Virus record (IMG/VR): IMGVR_UViG_3300025640_000009
Location: 1 to 64,000 of that record
Source of the DNA: a virus
Reading direction: 5' to 3' (one strand)
Length of the DNA stretch: 64,000 bases
Part shown: positions 52,989-61,525 of the stretch, piece after piece
How positions within the stretch are numbered: the first letter of the stretch is position 1
Layout of the letters: each line of letters begins with the position of its first letter
Program-made: the position numbers and the translations under genes
The notes under the pieces: generated by a model
What the model was told of the DNA's origin: nothing
What the model saw: only the letters and a program-made list of their open reading frames with translations
The model's database searches: none

Positions 52989-53411
52989 CTACTTTTTTAA
53001 GTTTTTTACTGATGGTGCACCAATCTTACATCCTATGAAGCCATTATAGTAGTCATCAGTCAGAAGGACATCCCTGTCAAACTGCTCCTTGGCTTCCATG
53101 TATGCACATTCTCCTTTGGTTTTACACAAGTGAATGATCTCTCTTTTAAAATGACTAGAGCCATCTTGATTGATATCTTCATTAAGTGAATTAGATGAAC
53201 CGAAATAAGTCTTCCAATCCGATTCAACTAAGGTCTTCTTCCTTCTCTTTCTGGTCTTAGTAATCCCTAAGGTTTTCTTAAACCAAAAGAACTTCTTACC
53301 AACATACATCTTACCAGTTTGCTCATTCGTTATAAGATACACAAACCCGTAATAGTCGTCAGAACTAAAGTCTTGAGGAGGAACATATTCTTTATCATTA
53401 TATAACCACAT
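52989..53411 (-). CDS. GIY-YIG-type endonuclease-like protein
   Basis: 140 residues. YGFVYLITNEQTGKMYVGKK is a GIY-YIG variant (GFVYL / YVGKK), followed by a Lys/Arg-rich region (TKTRKRRKKTLVESDWKTYF) and YFGSSNSLNEDINQ. This resembles Seg-type homing endonucleases of T-even phages and related small phage nucleases. It lies downstream of the nrd-glutaredoxin genes behind a terminator, a common insertion place for mobile nuclease genes. Catalytic Arg and Glu assignments are uncertain. Confidence 0.7.
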   Translation of the reverse strand: MWLYNDKEYVPPQDFSSDDYYGFVYLITNEQTGKMYVGKKFFWFKKTLGITKTRKRRKKTLVESDWKTYFGSSNSLNEDINQDGSSHFKREIIHLCKTKGECAYMEAKEQFDRDVLLTDDYYNGFIGCKIGAPSVKNLKK

Positions 53412-53423
53412 GTATTATATATA

Positions 53424-53463
53424 AAAGAACCGGCGCGTACATTATGTATTGCAGAGGCGCCGG
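53424..53463 (-). terminator. GC-rich intrinsic terminator after the nrd operon
   Basis: Perfect 7-bp stem CCGGCGC / GCGCCGG (53430-53436 with 53457-53463), a 20-base loop, then TTCTTTT on the minus strand. It stands out in an AT-rich region and closes the nrdA-nrdB-grx-zinc ribbon unit. Confidence 0.7.
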
Positions 53464-53472
53464 CCGTGTTAA

Positions 53473-53610
53473 CTAGTCATCAAAGTCAAGCTCTTCAATA
53501 TGGTCTTCGATTGGTTCACCACATATAGGACAAAACTTAGGATCATCTTCTTCACATGATACTCGTGATTTATTATAGCACATCGGACAATCTATTTGTT
53601 TTACACTCAT
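53473..53610 (-). CDS. 45-residue zinc-ribbon protein
   Basis: Two Cys pairs, CPMC near residue 8 and CPIC near residue 28, followed by an acidic tail (HIEELDFDD). The ATG overlaps the glutaredoxin stop as ATGA. This is a minimal zinc ribbon; its place in the nrd operon may point to transcription or redox regulation, which is inference. Confidence 0.6.
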   Translation of the reverse strand: MSVKQIDCPMCYNKSRVSCEEDDPKFCPICGEPIEDHIEELDFDD

Positions 53611-53861
53611 AATGATTGCCCAGAATTTGTTAACATTTTCAAGTCATCTAATGTACGAGATACTCCGCCAATAGTAATCTGTGGAAATGTCTTTGCATCT
53701 GGAAATATTGCGAATAATTCTTCTCGAGTAAAATCTACATCTAATTTCTTATATGTACACTTAATCTCGATAGGTGTAGCACTATCTAGATTTTCCATTA
53801 GATTCTTTGCAGTGACACACTGCGGGCATGATTCTTTTCCGTATACTATTACTTCAATCAT
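53607..53861 (-). CDS. Glutaredoxin-like protein
   Basis: 84 residues. CPQC active site at 12-15 (YGKESCPQCVTAKNL), FPQITIGG with the cis-Pro, and a C-terminal TLDDLKML helix: a complete short glutaredoxin. It would reduce the NrdA disulfide after each turnover, as T4 NrdC does. Directly downstream of nrdB. Confidence 0.88.
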   Translation of the reverse strand: MIEVIVYGKESCPQCVTAKNLMENLDSATPIEIKCTYKKLDVDFTREELFAIFPDAKTFPQITIGGVSRTLDDLKMLTNSGQSL

Positions 53862-53869
53862 TATATCTC

Positions 53870-54955
53870 CTATAAGCTCAGTGCGGCTAGTGTACTACCA
53901 GTAACATCTTTCTTAACTCCACCCGTAACATAAGATGTGATCTCTGTTTCTTGTGGTGCTACCTGTACATTGCCGCCGCCAATCCACTTTTCAGTCCATG
54001 GCAGAGGGTTTGTTTTTGATACATGATACGGTGAATGAATACCCAAAGCTCTCATTCTCTTTGTGCTGATCCATTCAACATAATCACATAATAATTTTTC
54101 ATTAAGACCAATCATTGATCCATCTTTAAATAGATAATTAGCCCATTGCTTTTCTTGTTCTACTACACCTACGAATAACTTTTCTACTTCATCAGCCAAT
54201 TCAGCTTGAATCTTTGTATAATCGGGGTCTTCTTTTAATAGGCTCTTAATCATTACTGTACTGCCAGCAAGATGAACGTTCTCATCTCTTGCAATAAACT
54301 TGATAATCTTTGCGTTACCTTCCATCTTCTTTAATTCTGCAAATGCCCATGAGCATGCAAACGATACATAGAACCTTATGCCTTCTAAAGCGTTAGCACA
54401 CATAAGAGCTAACCAGATCTTTTTCTTATGTTCATATAAATCTACTGGATGCCTGTAGTCAGGATCGTTATGAACATTTGCTTCAGTTAGATCATCATAG
54501 TATTTACTTATATCTGCTGCACAGTCCATAATCTCAGAGTTATCCATAATACCATCAAATACAATTGAAGGATCCGGATATATGTTACGAATGATATGTG
54601 TATATGAACGACTATGAATTGTTTCAAAGAATGCCCATGTAGTAATCCAGTTCTCTACTTCAGGGAGTGAACATATAGGCAAGAATGCATCTAATGGTTC
54701 TCTACCTTGAACTGAATCTAATAGAATTTGTCTCTTTAAGTTGCTTGTAAAGATATGTTGTTCATGCTCATCCAATGAATCGAAGTCTTTCTTATCCTTT
54801 GATACATCTACTTCTTCAGGTCTCCAAAAGAAACCTAATTGCTTATCAGTAATCTTATCGATGTTCGGATATTTTACGGTATCATACCGTGCGATATCTA
54901 CTGATTCGTCTAAGAACATCATTTTATCTAAATGTGACTTGGTGCCTTTTTTCAT
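53870..54955 (-). CDS. nrdB: Ribonucleotide reductase class Ia, small subunit
   Basis: 361 residues. The iron-tyrosyl site is intact: LLDSVQGR (Asp), TWAFFETIHSRSYTHIIRNI (Glu, His and the radical Tyr) and FIARDENVHLAGS (Glu, His). It is very like E. coli and T4 NrdB. It makes deoxynucleotides with NrdA. The start overlaps the nrdA stop as ATGA, ensuring equal amounts. Confidence 0.95.
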   Translation of the reverse strand: MKKGTKSHLDKMMFLDESVDIARYDTVKYPNIDKITDKQLGFFWRPEEVDVSKDKKDFDSLDEHEQHIFTSNLKRQILLDSVQGREPLDAFLPICSLPEVENWITTWAFFETIHSRSYTHIIRNIYPDPSIVFDGIMDNSEIMDCAADISKYYDDLTEANVHNDPDYRHPVDLYEHKKKIWLALMCANALEGIRFYVSFACSWAFAELKKMEGNAKIIKFIARDENVHLAGSTVMIKSLLKEDPDYTKIQAELADEVEKLFVGVVEQEKQWANYLFKDGSMIGLNEKLLCDYVEWISTKRMRALGIHSPYHVSKTNPLPWTEKWIGGGNVQVAPQETEITSYVTGGVKKDVTGSTLAALSL

Positions 54956-57198
54956 ATTTTACAGCTCTCGCAATCTTCTTCTGAATTATCTCCAGCACCA
55001 TCATGGGTGTTGAAATAATATAATTGTTTTAGTCCATACTTGTAAGCAGTCACAAGATCAGTTACCATCTCTGACATAGGTACTTTATTATCTTCAAAGA
55101 ACTGAGGATTATAAGAGGTATTCACACTAATCCCTTGATCAATATACTTCTGTAGAATTGCACAGATTTTTAAATAACCATCAGGTGATTCTTGATCCCA
55201 TAACAAATCGTACTTGTTCTTTAAGTGATGAATGCCAGGAACAACCTGAGCCATTACTCCATCTTTTGACTGCTTGTATGATACTAATGCTCTTGGTGGT
55301 TCAATACCATTAGTACTATTACTTATTTGTGCTGATGTTTCAGCTGGCATAAGAGCCATAAGTGTTGAGTTACGTATACCACTATCTTGAAGCTGTTCAC
55401 GCAAACTCTGCCATGGCATTCTTTCGTTAGGCTTAACTAAATTATCTACTGCTTCCTTATATGTATCAATTGGAAGAATTCCACTACCATATTTAGTCTC
55501 ATAATTTTTATTGATTTTACCTTTCTCAGAAGCTAAGTCAGCAGATGCTTTAATAAGATAATACGACCATGCTTCGGCATATTCATCAACTGTATCAAAT
55601 GCACTATCATCATACTTTAATCCACGCTTAGCAAGGAAGTATGCAAGGTTAATGATACCAACGCCTAGTGGTCTACGATTCATTGTTGATCGATATGCAG
55701 CTTCAATTGGATAATCTTGGTAATCTAATAACGCATCAAGTGCTCTTACTGATAACGTACAATACTTTTCAAACTCAGATGGATCATTAATAAGACCCCA
55801 GTTGATTGCTGATAGAGTACATAGACTAATTTCACCATTAGGATCATCAGCTGATTGTAATGGTTTAGTTGGTAAATCGATTTCGCAACAAAGATTACTC
55901 ATACGAATAGGAGCAACCTTTGGATGAAATGCGCCATGCTCGTTTGCATGATCAACATTCATCACATAGATTCTACCAGTATCTTTACGTTCACTTAAAA
56001 GACTTTGGAATACATCAAGTGCAGGCATAGTCTTTTTACGAATAGAAGTCTTTCTTTCATACTCTTCATATATAGCTTTAAACTTATCTTGATCTGAAAA
56101 GAATGATTCATATAGACCAGGAACATCATGTGGATCAAAGAACGTAATGTTACCACCAGTTAATAAACGCTCATACATAAGTTTATTCATTTGGAATGTG
56201 TAATCCATATGACGTACACGATTCTCTTCAGTACCTTTATTATTCTTTAATACAACTAAGTCTTCAAACTCATAATGCCATAATGGTAAGTATACCGTAG
56301 CGGCTCCACCTCGGACACCGCCTTGGCTACATGACTTAACAGCAGACTGAAAATATTTTAAAAATGGAATGAGACCTGTATGTACAATAGAACCATCACC
56401 TACACTTGCTCCGGCAGCTCGAATAGAACCAGCACCGATACCGATACCAGCTTTCTTAGAGATATATTTTACAATACTTGTTGAAGTCGCATTAATAGAA
56501 TCGAGACTATCGCCGGATTCGATAAGAACACAACTGGAAAATTGCCGAGTGGAAGTTCGGACTCCAGCCATAATAGGTGTAGGGAGTGAAATATAGAACT
56601 GAGAAATTGCATCATAATAATCCTTAACGTATTTTATTCTTGTTGATTGATCATACTCACTAAATAGAGTCATAGACACCATCATATAAAGCATTTGTGG
56701 TGACTCAAATAATTCACCAGTACGTCTGTTTTGTACTAGATATTTACCACGGAATTGTTCCATACCAGCATACGTAAAATCATTATCTCTGTTATGTTTA
56801 ATATAGAGATTTAGATCATCGAATTCTTCAACGTTATACTTATCTAAGATACCTGCATCATATACATCATGTTTAACGTTATCTTTAACAAGTTTATATA
56901 AAGAGCAAGGTTCGTATTTACCATAGACTTCTTTACGAATCTTATAGTTAATTAATCGAGCTGCTACGTATTGATAGTTTGGAGTTGATTCAGTGATATG
57001 TTCAGCAGCACTCTTAATAAGAAGCTCATGAATGTCATATGCTGGAATATTGTTATATAGTTGTATGTTTGCTTTGAGTTCTATCTCAGATACGGAGACA
57101 CCAGTAATGCCTTCGGTTGCCCATTCGAGTACTTGGTGTACCTTTTCTAGGTCAAATGGCTGAGTATAGCCATCTCTTTTAGTAACGTTAAAAGACAT
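54952..57198 (-). CDS. nrdA: Ribonucleotide reductase class Ia, large subunit
   Basis: 748 residues (E. coli: 761). The N-terminal ATP-cone is kept (VTKRDGYTQPFDLEKVHQVL). Active-site features: FSSCVLIESGDSLDSINATS and SLCTLSAINWG (redox Cys pair), NLCCEI (Asn, thiyl Cys, Glu), the radical-transfer tyrosines near KQLYYFN, and the C-terminal CESC that passes electrons from glutaredoxin. Expressed from its own early promoter with CAGGATTAACTT before the ATG. No intron or split was seen. Confidence 0.96.
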   Translation of the reverse strand: MSFNVTKRDGYTQPFDLEKVHQVLEWATEGITGVSVSEIELKANIQLYNNIPAYDIHELLIKSAAEHITESTPNYQYVAARLINYKIRKEVYGKYEPCSLYKLVKDNVKHDVYDAGILDKYNVEEFDDLNLYIKHNRDNDFTYAGMEQFRGKYLVQNRRTGELFESPQMLYMMVSMTLFSEYDQSTRIKYVKDYYDAISQFYISLPTPIMAGVRTSTRQFSSCVLIESGDSLDSINATSTSIVKYISKKAGIGIGAGSIRAAGASVGDGSIVHTGLIPFLKYFQSAVKSCSQGGVRGGAATVYLPLWHYEFEDLVVLKNNKGTEENRVRHMDYTFQMNKLMYERLLTGGNITFFDPHDVPGLYESFFSDQDKFKAIYEEYERKTSIRKKTMPALDVFQSLLSERKDTGRIYVMNVDHANEHGAFHPKVAPIRMSNLCCEIDLPTKPLQSADDPNGEISLCTLSAINWGLINDPSEFEKYCTLSVRALDALLDYQDYPIEAAYRSTMNRRPLGVGIINLAYFLAKRGLKYDDSAFDTVDEYAEAWSYYLIKASADLASEKGKINKNYETKYGSGILPIDTYKEAVDNLVKPNERMPWQSLREQLQDSGIRNSTLMALMPAETSAQISNSTNGIEPPRALVSYKQSKDGVMAQVVPGIHHLKNKYDLLWDQESPDGYLKICAILQKYIDQGISVNTSYNPQFFEDNKVPMSEMVTDLVTAYKYGLKQLYYFNTHDGAGDNSEEDCESCKI

Positions 57199-57229
57199 AA
57201 GTTAATCCTGTTAATAAATTAGAAGGTAT

Positions 57230-57258
57230 ATTATATCATACCAGGGGTCAAAAGTAAA
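57230..57258 (-). promoter_or_regulatory. Early promoter for nrdA-nrdB-glutaredoxin
   Basis: TTTACT, 17-base spacer, TGATATAAT on the minus strand in the 60-base gap before nrdA. Confidence 0.8.
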
Positions 57259-57261
57259 CAG

Positions 57262-57501
57262 TTATTTTACTTTCTTTTCAAGTTCTTCAAGTCGTGCGAG
57301 GATCAAGGGATATTGTTTACGAAACTTAGAATCTTTCTTTGCAAGTTCTAAATCGTATTTGTCAGCCAGATACTGCATAGTATTGTTGACATACTGCTGA
57401 AACCAGATTCCAAGCTTAGTGCCTTGGAACCAGTTATAGAATGAGCTACCGATTACTGACGATAACATTGACTTAAGCGCAAGAATGGTTAACCACGACA
57501 T
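57262..57501 (-). CDS. Small protein after the lipase, unknown
   Basis: 79 residues. The N-terminal half is hydrophobic or amphipathic (WLTILALKSMLSSVIGSSFY), the C-terminal half a charged helix (ILARLEELEKKVK at the end). It overlaps the lipase end by 13 bases. It could be membrane-associated. No family recognised; a holin or lysis accessory role is only suggested by position. Confidence 0.5.
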   Translation of the reverse strand: MSWLTILALKSMLSSVIGSSFYNWFQGTKLGIWFQQYVNNTMQYLADKYDLELAKKDSKFRKQYPLILARLEELEKKVK

Positions 57502-58271
57502 TTATCAATTTCCTCTTTATTTTTATCCACTAGATATATATAACCATCCATACCGTGATCTGTTAATCCATCAAAGAATTTTAACTTAGCCCAAGATGAG
57601 ATTAAACCTTTAAAGAGATCAGCAAAGTCTTGCCAAAATGTATTACCTAACACTAATGATTCTTTACTGCTGAAGTACATCTCACAACCATCATGTTTAA
57701 AACCAAGGATAGAAGGTGGTACTTTAGCGACTAGATCATTGTTATTTACAAAGCGATAATGAGGAACACAACATGTATTAACAAACTGTTTACCACCAAC
57801 ACGAGGAGAACCAAACGTAAACAAACCTCTAGCTAATGTATAACGAGATGCTGCAATGGTTGCCATTGCTCCACCAAGAGAATGACCACAAAAATATACA
57901 TCACGAGGAATAGCAAGTTTACCATTATGGTTTAATACCTTAACGACTTCTTCCCATAGCTCATCAACTTCATCTTTAAAGCCACCATGAACCATACCAG
58001 CAGATTCAGATTTTTCTTTAAACATATTTAGATCAGCTTTAAGATCGTTTAATTGATTCGGTTGAGTACCACGAAAAGCAATCCATAATTGACTATCTAG
58101 CTTAGTAATTAAACATTCAGCACTATTGATTGAAATAAGCTTTGATGTAGCTTTCTTATAGATTTCTGTTCTAATTAATTTATTTCTGCTTTCAGCATCA
58201 TCCATGTATGACCATGACGCTAAACGCGCTGCGACTGATGCTTTTTCACTAAGGGTTTTCGGGACTGCCAT
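57489..58271 (-). CDS. Class 3 (alpha/beta hydrolase) lipase
   Basis: 260 residues. The fold and triad are readable: FRGTQPNQLNDLKADLN (oxyanion region), CGHSLGGAMA with nucleophile Ser131, FTFGSPRVGG, NNNDLVAKVPP with Asp179, and His193 in FKHDGCEM. It is close to Lipase_3 enzymes that cleave acylglycerols or phospholipids. There is no signal peptide, so it would reach the envelope only at lysis. It overlaps the o-spanin end by 23 bases and has GAGGAAGAA before the ATG. Together these suggest a role in opening the outer membrane. Confidence 0.88.
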   Translation of the reverse strand: MAVPKTLSEKASVAARLASWSYMDDAESRNKLIRTEIYKKATSKLISINSAECLITKLDSQLWIAFRGTQPNQLNDLKADLNMFKEKSESAGMVHGGFKDEVDELWEEVVKVLNHNGKLAIPRDVYFCGHSLGGAMATIAASRYTLARGLFTFGSPRVGGKQFVNTCCVPHYRFVNNNDLVAKVPPSILGFKHDGCEMYFSSKESLVLGNTFWQDFADLFKGLISSWAKLKFFDGLTDHGMDGYIYLVDKNKEEIDKCRG

Positions 58272-58659
58272 TTTCTTCTTCCTCTATAGTAGTTACTTTC
58301 TTATAGTAGACTACAACTTGTTTTAATTCTTTGACATAACGTTTAATCTCTTGAAGATTATATGCCATGAGTTCATAGTCACCTGGAGACATAGCGAAGA
58401 ATACTAATGTGCTAGATTCCTTTTCAATACTCACAAGGAATTCATCTAAATTCTTTTCTGATACAACGTACCATTTTGGTTCTTTTAAATCAATCTTCCG
58501 TGGTAATACAGGCTGAGTAATTTTAATCTTTATTGGTACTGTTTTTATTGTTACCTCACGAGGAGGTTTAGTCATTAATGCGCAGCTACTCAGTAGTAGG
58601 ACTGACATCAAAACTGCTGTCATTTTCAAGCGAGTCAAATACATCTTTGGTTGCTCCAT
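58249..58659 (-). CDS. Outer-membrane lipoprotein, o-spanin (Rz1-like)
   Basis: 136 residues or fewer. The N-terminus has a lipoprotein signal with lipobox LLLSSC (KMTAVLMSVLLLSSCALM); the start could be any of the Met codons at residues 1, 6 or 12. The mature part is Pro/Lys-rich near the Cys (PPREVTIKTVPIKIKITQP), then helical. It overlaps the i-spanin 3' end by 74 bases in another frame, the classic Rz/Rz1 arrangement. It is longer than lambda Rz1. Spanins fuse inner and outer membranes in the last lysis step. Confidence 0.78.
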   Translation of the reverse strand: MEQPKMYLTRLKMTAVLMSVLLLSSCALMTKPPREVTIKTVPIKIKITQPVLPRKIDLKEPKWYVVSEKNLDEFLVSIEKESSTLVFFAMSPGDYELMAYNLQEIKRYVKELKQVVVYYKKVTTIEEEENGSPENP

Positions 58660-58972
58660 TCACTCTTTTCTCAATTAAGCCAGGTTTTGCTGCGGCCAGT
58701 TTTGCAAGGTTATGTCTCTTAAATATATCTAAGTAACGATTCATCTCTGATTGAATCTCTTGATTCTTTAAAGATAATTCGTTTAGAGCTTCACCTTGTA
58801 ACTCATAAGATTTTTGCATAGTATTGATTGCATCATCTTGAGTCTCAATCTTTAACTCATATGCTTTATTTAAATCACGTAGTTCAATCAATTGGTTTTG
58901 TGTGGTACTATAATAAAAATAACCAACAACACCAAACGACAATAATATTCCAATCAATACTTTACTGAGCAT
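58586..58972 (-). CDS. Inner-membrane spanin (Rz-like)
   Basis: 128 residues. One N-terminal membrane helix (LIGILLSFGVVGYFYY) is followed by a coiled coil (LRDLNKAYELKIETQDDAIN). The region RHNLAKLAAAKPGLIEKRVN is typical of phage i-spanins. The C-terminus is exposed to the periplasm, where it would bind the lipoprotein partner encoded in the overlapping frame. Confidence 0.82.
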   Translation of the reverse strand: MLSKVLIGILLSFGVVGYFYYSTTQNQLIELRDLNKAYELKIETQDDAINTMQKSYELQGEALNELSLKNQEIQSEMNRYLDIFKRHNLAKLAAAKPGLIEKRVNGATKDVFDSLENDSSFDVSPTTE

Positions 58973-59359
58973 TTACTTAAGATTACCTAGTTTCATTAAT
59001 TTAATAACTTCAGTCATATCGCTTTTCTTTATAGTAACCATTAATCCAAACTTACCTTGAAGTTGAATCTCACCACGGCCAATATCAACAACAGTGATAC
59101 CACCTTTGCTTGTACCGATATCTTTACTCGCTTCTTGAATATCAGATTCTTTAACTTCTTGAGCATTCTTCTTTGCTTCTCGTGCAGCCTTCTTAGCTGT
59201 CATGCGCTCGACAAACTTACGGCCTTCTTTAGTGCGACCATCATATTGCTTTTTCTTTTTATCTTTATCGCCTAATGGTTGAGGCGTAATTGCGACAGCA
59301 GCAGTACCCATTTGTTCATGAGCAGCTTTTTGCCATTCTTCAAAAGTTCGAAAATTCAT
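58973..59359 (-). CDS. Small basic protein, unknown
   Basis: 128 residues with a basic middle (DKDKKKKQYDGRTKEGRKFV, then AKKAAREAKKNAQEV) and a beta-type C-terminus (IQLQGKFGLMVTIKKSD). It starts MNFRTFEEWQKAAHEQMG; unlike its neighbours it has no clear cleavage motif of the prohead protease. ATGA-coupled to the preceding gene. Possibly a virion-internal protein; no family recognised. Confidence 0.5.
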   Translation of the reverse strand: MNFRTFEEWQKAAHEQMGTAAVAITPQPLGDKDKKKKQYDGRTKEGRKFVERMTAKKAAREAKKNAQEVKESDIQEASKDIGTSKGGITVVDIGRGEIQLQGKFGLMVTIKKSDMTEVIKLMKLGNLK

Positions 59360-59937
59360 CGTTTTATATCTCCATTTGAAATATAGATTTCTTGTTGAGT
59401 CGGTATGTGTATTACTTTATAAATGTTCTTACCAAGGATATTAGAGCAAGGCATAGTCTTTTCATTAACATTTACTTTTGTATTCTTAAGTGCAATTGTA
59501 TCACCCGTTGACAATGATAAAATATCTTCTGTTAGTGTATACGTACCACAGTTTAGACCTGTATCAGTTTCAAACCATTTGTTTTCATTAAAACATGTAT
59601 CGGTAATCTTTTCACCAGTTGCTTCTTCCATAATAGCTTTAAGTTTAGATTCAGGTATGTCAGTATATTCTTTAATGAGAAACAATGCAGCGGCATATGA
59701 TCCAATCTTATTTCCTGGTATTAATCTCTTTACGTTAAATACCAATCGATTGAATACAGTATAAGCTGATTTCTCTTCAGAAGTTTTAGCTTTCTTTAAT
59801 AACTTACCGTTATTATCAATTAAACCTAATTCAAAAGCTTTGGTTTTATCCCATGATGTAGTTAATAATTTAAGAAACTTGAACGCATAAAATAGATCTG
59901 CGGTACGTGATAATATGCCTTCATTTAATTTTTGCAT
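59356..59937 (-). CDS. Conserved marine T4-like protein, unknown
   Basis: 193 residues. The segment LNEGILSRTADLFYAFKFLK followed by LLTTSWDKTKAFELGLID, VFNRLVFNVKRLIPGNKIGS and YAAALFLIKE recurs in marine T4-like phages near head and virion genes. I recall it only as hypothetical. The C-terminal region (GDTIALKNTKVNVNEKTMPC) is beta-type. Shares a base with the previous stop (TAATG). Confidence 0.6.
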   Translation of the reverse strand: MQKLNEGILSRTADLFYAFKFLKLLTTSWDKTKAFELGLIDNNGKLLKKAKTSEEKSAYTVFNRLVFNVKRLIPGNKIGSYAAALFLIKEYTDIPESKLKAIMEEATGEKITDTCFNENKWFETDTGLNCGTYTLTEDILSLSTGDTIALKNTKVNVNEKTMPCSNILGKNIYKVIHIPTQQEIYISNGDIKR

Positions 59938-60308
59938 TATACGTTCCTTAATACCTTAATTATATTTTGATCCATGGTAATTTCAACCCTTTCTTTTATA
60001 TCTAAATAGTTTAGAAAGACTAAAAATGGTTTAAGATAATGATAATGTTCTTCATCAACTTTAAACCATGTCATGCGATTAGCAGCTTCAATTCCAAATA
60101 TATTATATATGACTATAAGATGGTTAAGTATTAAACGTTCTTGCAAATCATTATGGACTTCATATCTCCTAAACAGTCGTTTGAGATATTTAAATCGTGC
60201 TAAGTCCTCTTTGAATTCTTCTACATCACAACACTCAGTATTATTATAGTTTTGCATTGCAAAGAATTCAAAATTCTTATTTGTAAGTTCGTCAAATACT
60301 TTCATCAT
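59937..60308 (-). CDS. Conserved phage protein, DUF7207-like
   Basis: 123 residues. EFFAMQNYNNTECCDVEEFK, EDLARFKYLKRLFRRY, ERLILNHLIVIYNIFGIEAA and LKPFLVFLNYLD are a well kept pattern in T4-like phages; I think the family is DUF7207, but the number is from memory. Helical and soluble. Function unknown. Confidence 0.6.
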   Translation of the reverse strand: MMKVFDELTNKNFEFFAMQNYNNTECCDVEEFKEDLARFKYLKRLFRRYEVHNDLQERLILNHLIVIYNIFGIEAANRMTWFKVDEEHYHYLKPFLVFLNYLDIKERVEITMDQNIIKVLRNV

Positions 60309-60323
60309 ATAGTATATATAGTT

Positions 60324-60659
60324 TTAGTTTTTAAAGTTTGCGCCTTTCTGCCGACCGAACTTCTCTTTACCAGTAAACTTAACAGCACCTTTCATAATCG
60401 ATGCAACGTCTACTTTACCTTTTAAGATTGGATCAGTCTTTAGCATTTTCTCTAAGTCTTTAGGTTCACCTGCCATGGCAAAAAACCTATCATTAGAAGC
60501 TGCCACTACAGTCGTTTTATACTTTTCTGGGGCAGTAGCTCTAAAGGTTTGACCTGCTTTATTAAATAGTTCAATGGGAAATTTAAACACTATTGTTCTA
60601 TATGAAGCAGGAGCTTCTTGTAAACTTAAAGATTCTCTTAGTTGAAAAAAGTTTTTCAT
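60324..60659 (-). CDS. Possible capsid-targeted internal protein
   Basis: 111 residues. The N-terminus MKNFFQLRESLSLQEAPA has the form of T4 internal-protein targeting peptides (start MKxF, then a gp21-type cleavage site; here LQE before A). The remainder is basic and rich in Phe and Lys (MKGAVKFTGKEKFGRQKGA), with a central region FRATAPEKYKTTVVAASNDR. If cleaved, a roughly 95-residue basic protein would be packaged with DNA. The T4 parallel is established for IPI-III; the assignment here is inference. Confidence 0.5.
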   Translation of the reverse strand: MKNFFQLRESLSLQEAPASYRTIVFKFPIELFNKAGQTFRATAPEKYKTTVVAASNDRFFAMAGEPKDLEKMLKTDPILKGKVDVASIMKGAVKFTGKEKFGRQKGANFKN

Positions 60660-60660
60660 T

Positions 60661-61515
60661 TTATTTACCTTGTGCTTTTTTTAGTTTATCGTATAACTTA
60701 TCAAGATCTGCTTCAGCTTTTGATAATACTTTATTGTGTGCCTTATCTAGTTTTTTAAATTCGGCTTTATCAATATCGTTATCGTTATAAGCATCTTCAG
60801 TTGAGCTTATATCATTTCGAATTTGATCGATCTTAGTATTTGCAGCAGTGATGGCCTTTTGAATTTTATCTTCAACACCTTCTTTAACTTCGCCTTCTGC
60901 TTCGTAGTTAGCATCTATATAATCGAAGAATTCTTTCTTCTTACCATCTTCTAATTCAGCAGGAGATTTAACACCAAACTTCTTCATAGCAGCATCAAAG
61001 ACTTTTCTATAAGCAGCTTGCTTAGCAGACATTTCAGCTTCGTCCATATCTTCTTCTTCAGCTAACTCATAACCTTTGGCCATGAATTTCTTAACGTCTG
61101 TCTTATTGATTACTTCAACCTTGCCATTCTTAACAACTAATACTTCAGTCTTAGGATCTTTAAGCTGACGAGCTTCATGGATAGCTAATGCTTCGTCATG
61201 AAGTGTTTCATTTTCTTCTGCAGTTAGATCAATCTTTTTAACAGCACCGTGCTTAGCTTGTACCTTTTTAACATTTTGATCTACTGATAAGTCAGCTGGA
61301 CCAGCAACGTTTTCTTTTGGTGCTTCGTGGGTATAACCCTTAGCAGCAAGAGCTTTGTGCTCTGCTTCATCCTTAGCTACTTCTTTCTTTCCAGTCTTAG
61401 GATCGAACATATCGTGTGGATATTTCATTTCCATTTCTTTTACTGGTGCTTTACCTTCTAGGACATGTTGTACCGCTTGCGCTAGGTCCTGAGTTGCTTG
61501 ATCATATAGTTTCAT
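60661..61515 (-). CDS. Lys/Glu/Ala-rich virion-type protein, unknown
   Basis: 284 residues, highly charged. The middle MSAKQAAYRKVFDAAMKKFG followed by VKSPAELEDGKKKEFFDYID resembles a short domain found in several marine T4-like virion proteins. The C-terminal 90 residues are coiled coil (KIDQIRNDISSTEDAYNDND). Composition is like a head-core or internal protein. A TATAAATA box lies 76 bases upstream, so late expression is likely. There is no exact prohead-protease motif at the N-terminus. Confidence 0.55.
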   Translation of the reverse strand: MKLYDQATQDLAQAVQHVLEGKAPVKEMEMKYPHDMFDPKTGKKEVAKDEAEHKALAAKGYTHEAPKENVAGPADLSVDQNVKKVQAKHGAVKKIDLTAEENETLHDEALAIHEARQLKDPKTEVLVVKNGKVEVINKTDVKKFMAKGYELAEEEDMDEAEMSAKQAAYRKVFDAAMKKFGVKSPAELEDGKKKEFFDYIDANYEAEGEVKEGVEDKIQKAITAANTKIDQIRNDISSTEDAYNDNDIDKAEFKKLDKAHNKVLSKAEADLDKLYDKLKKAQGK

Positions 61516-61525
61516 TTGTGTTCTC

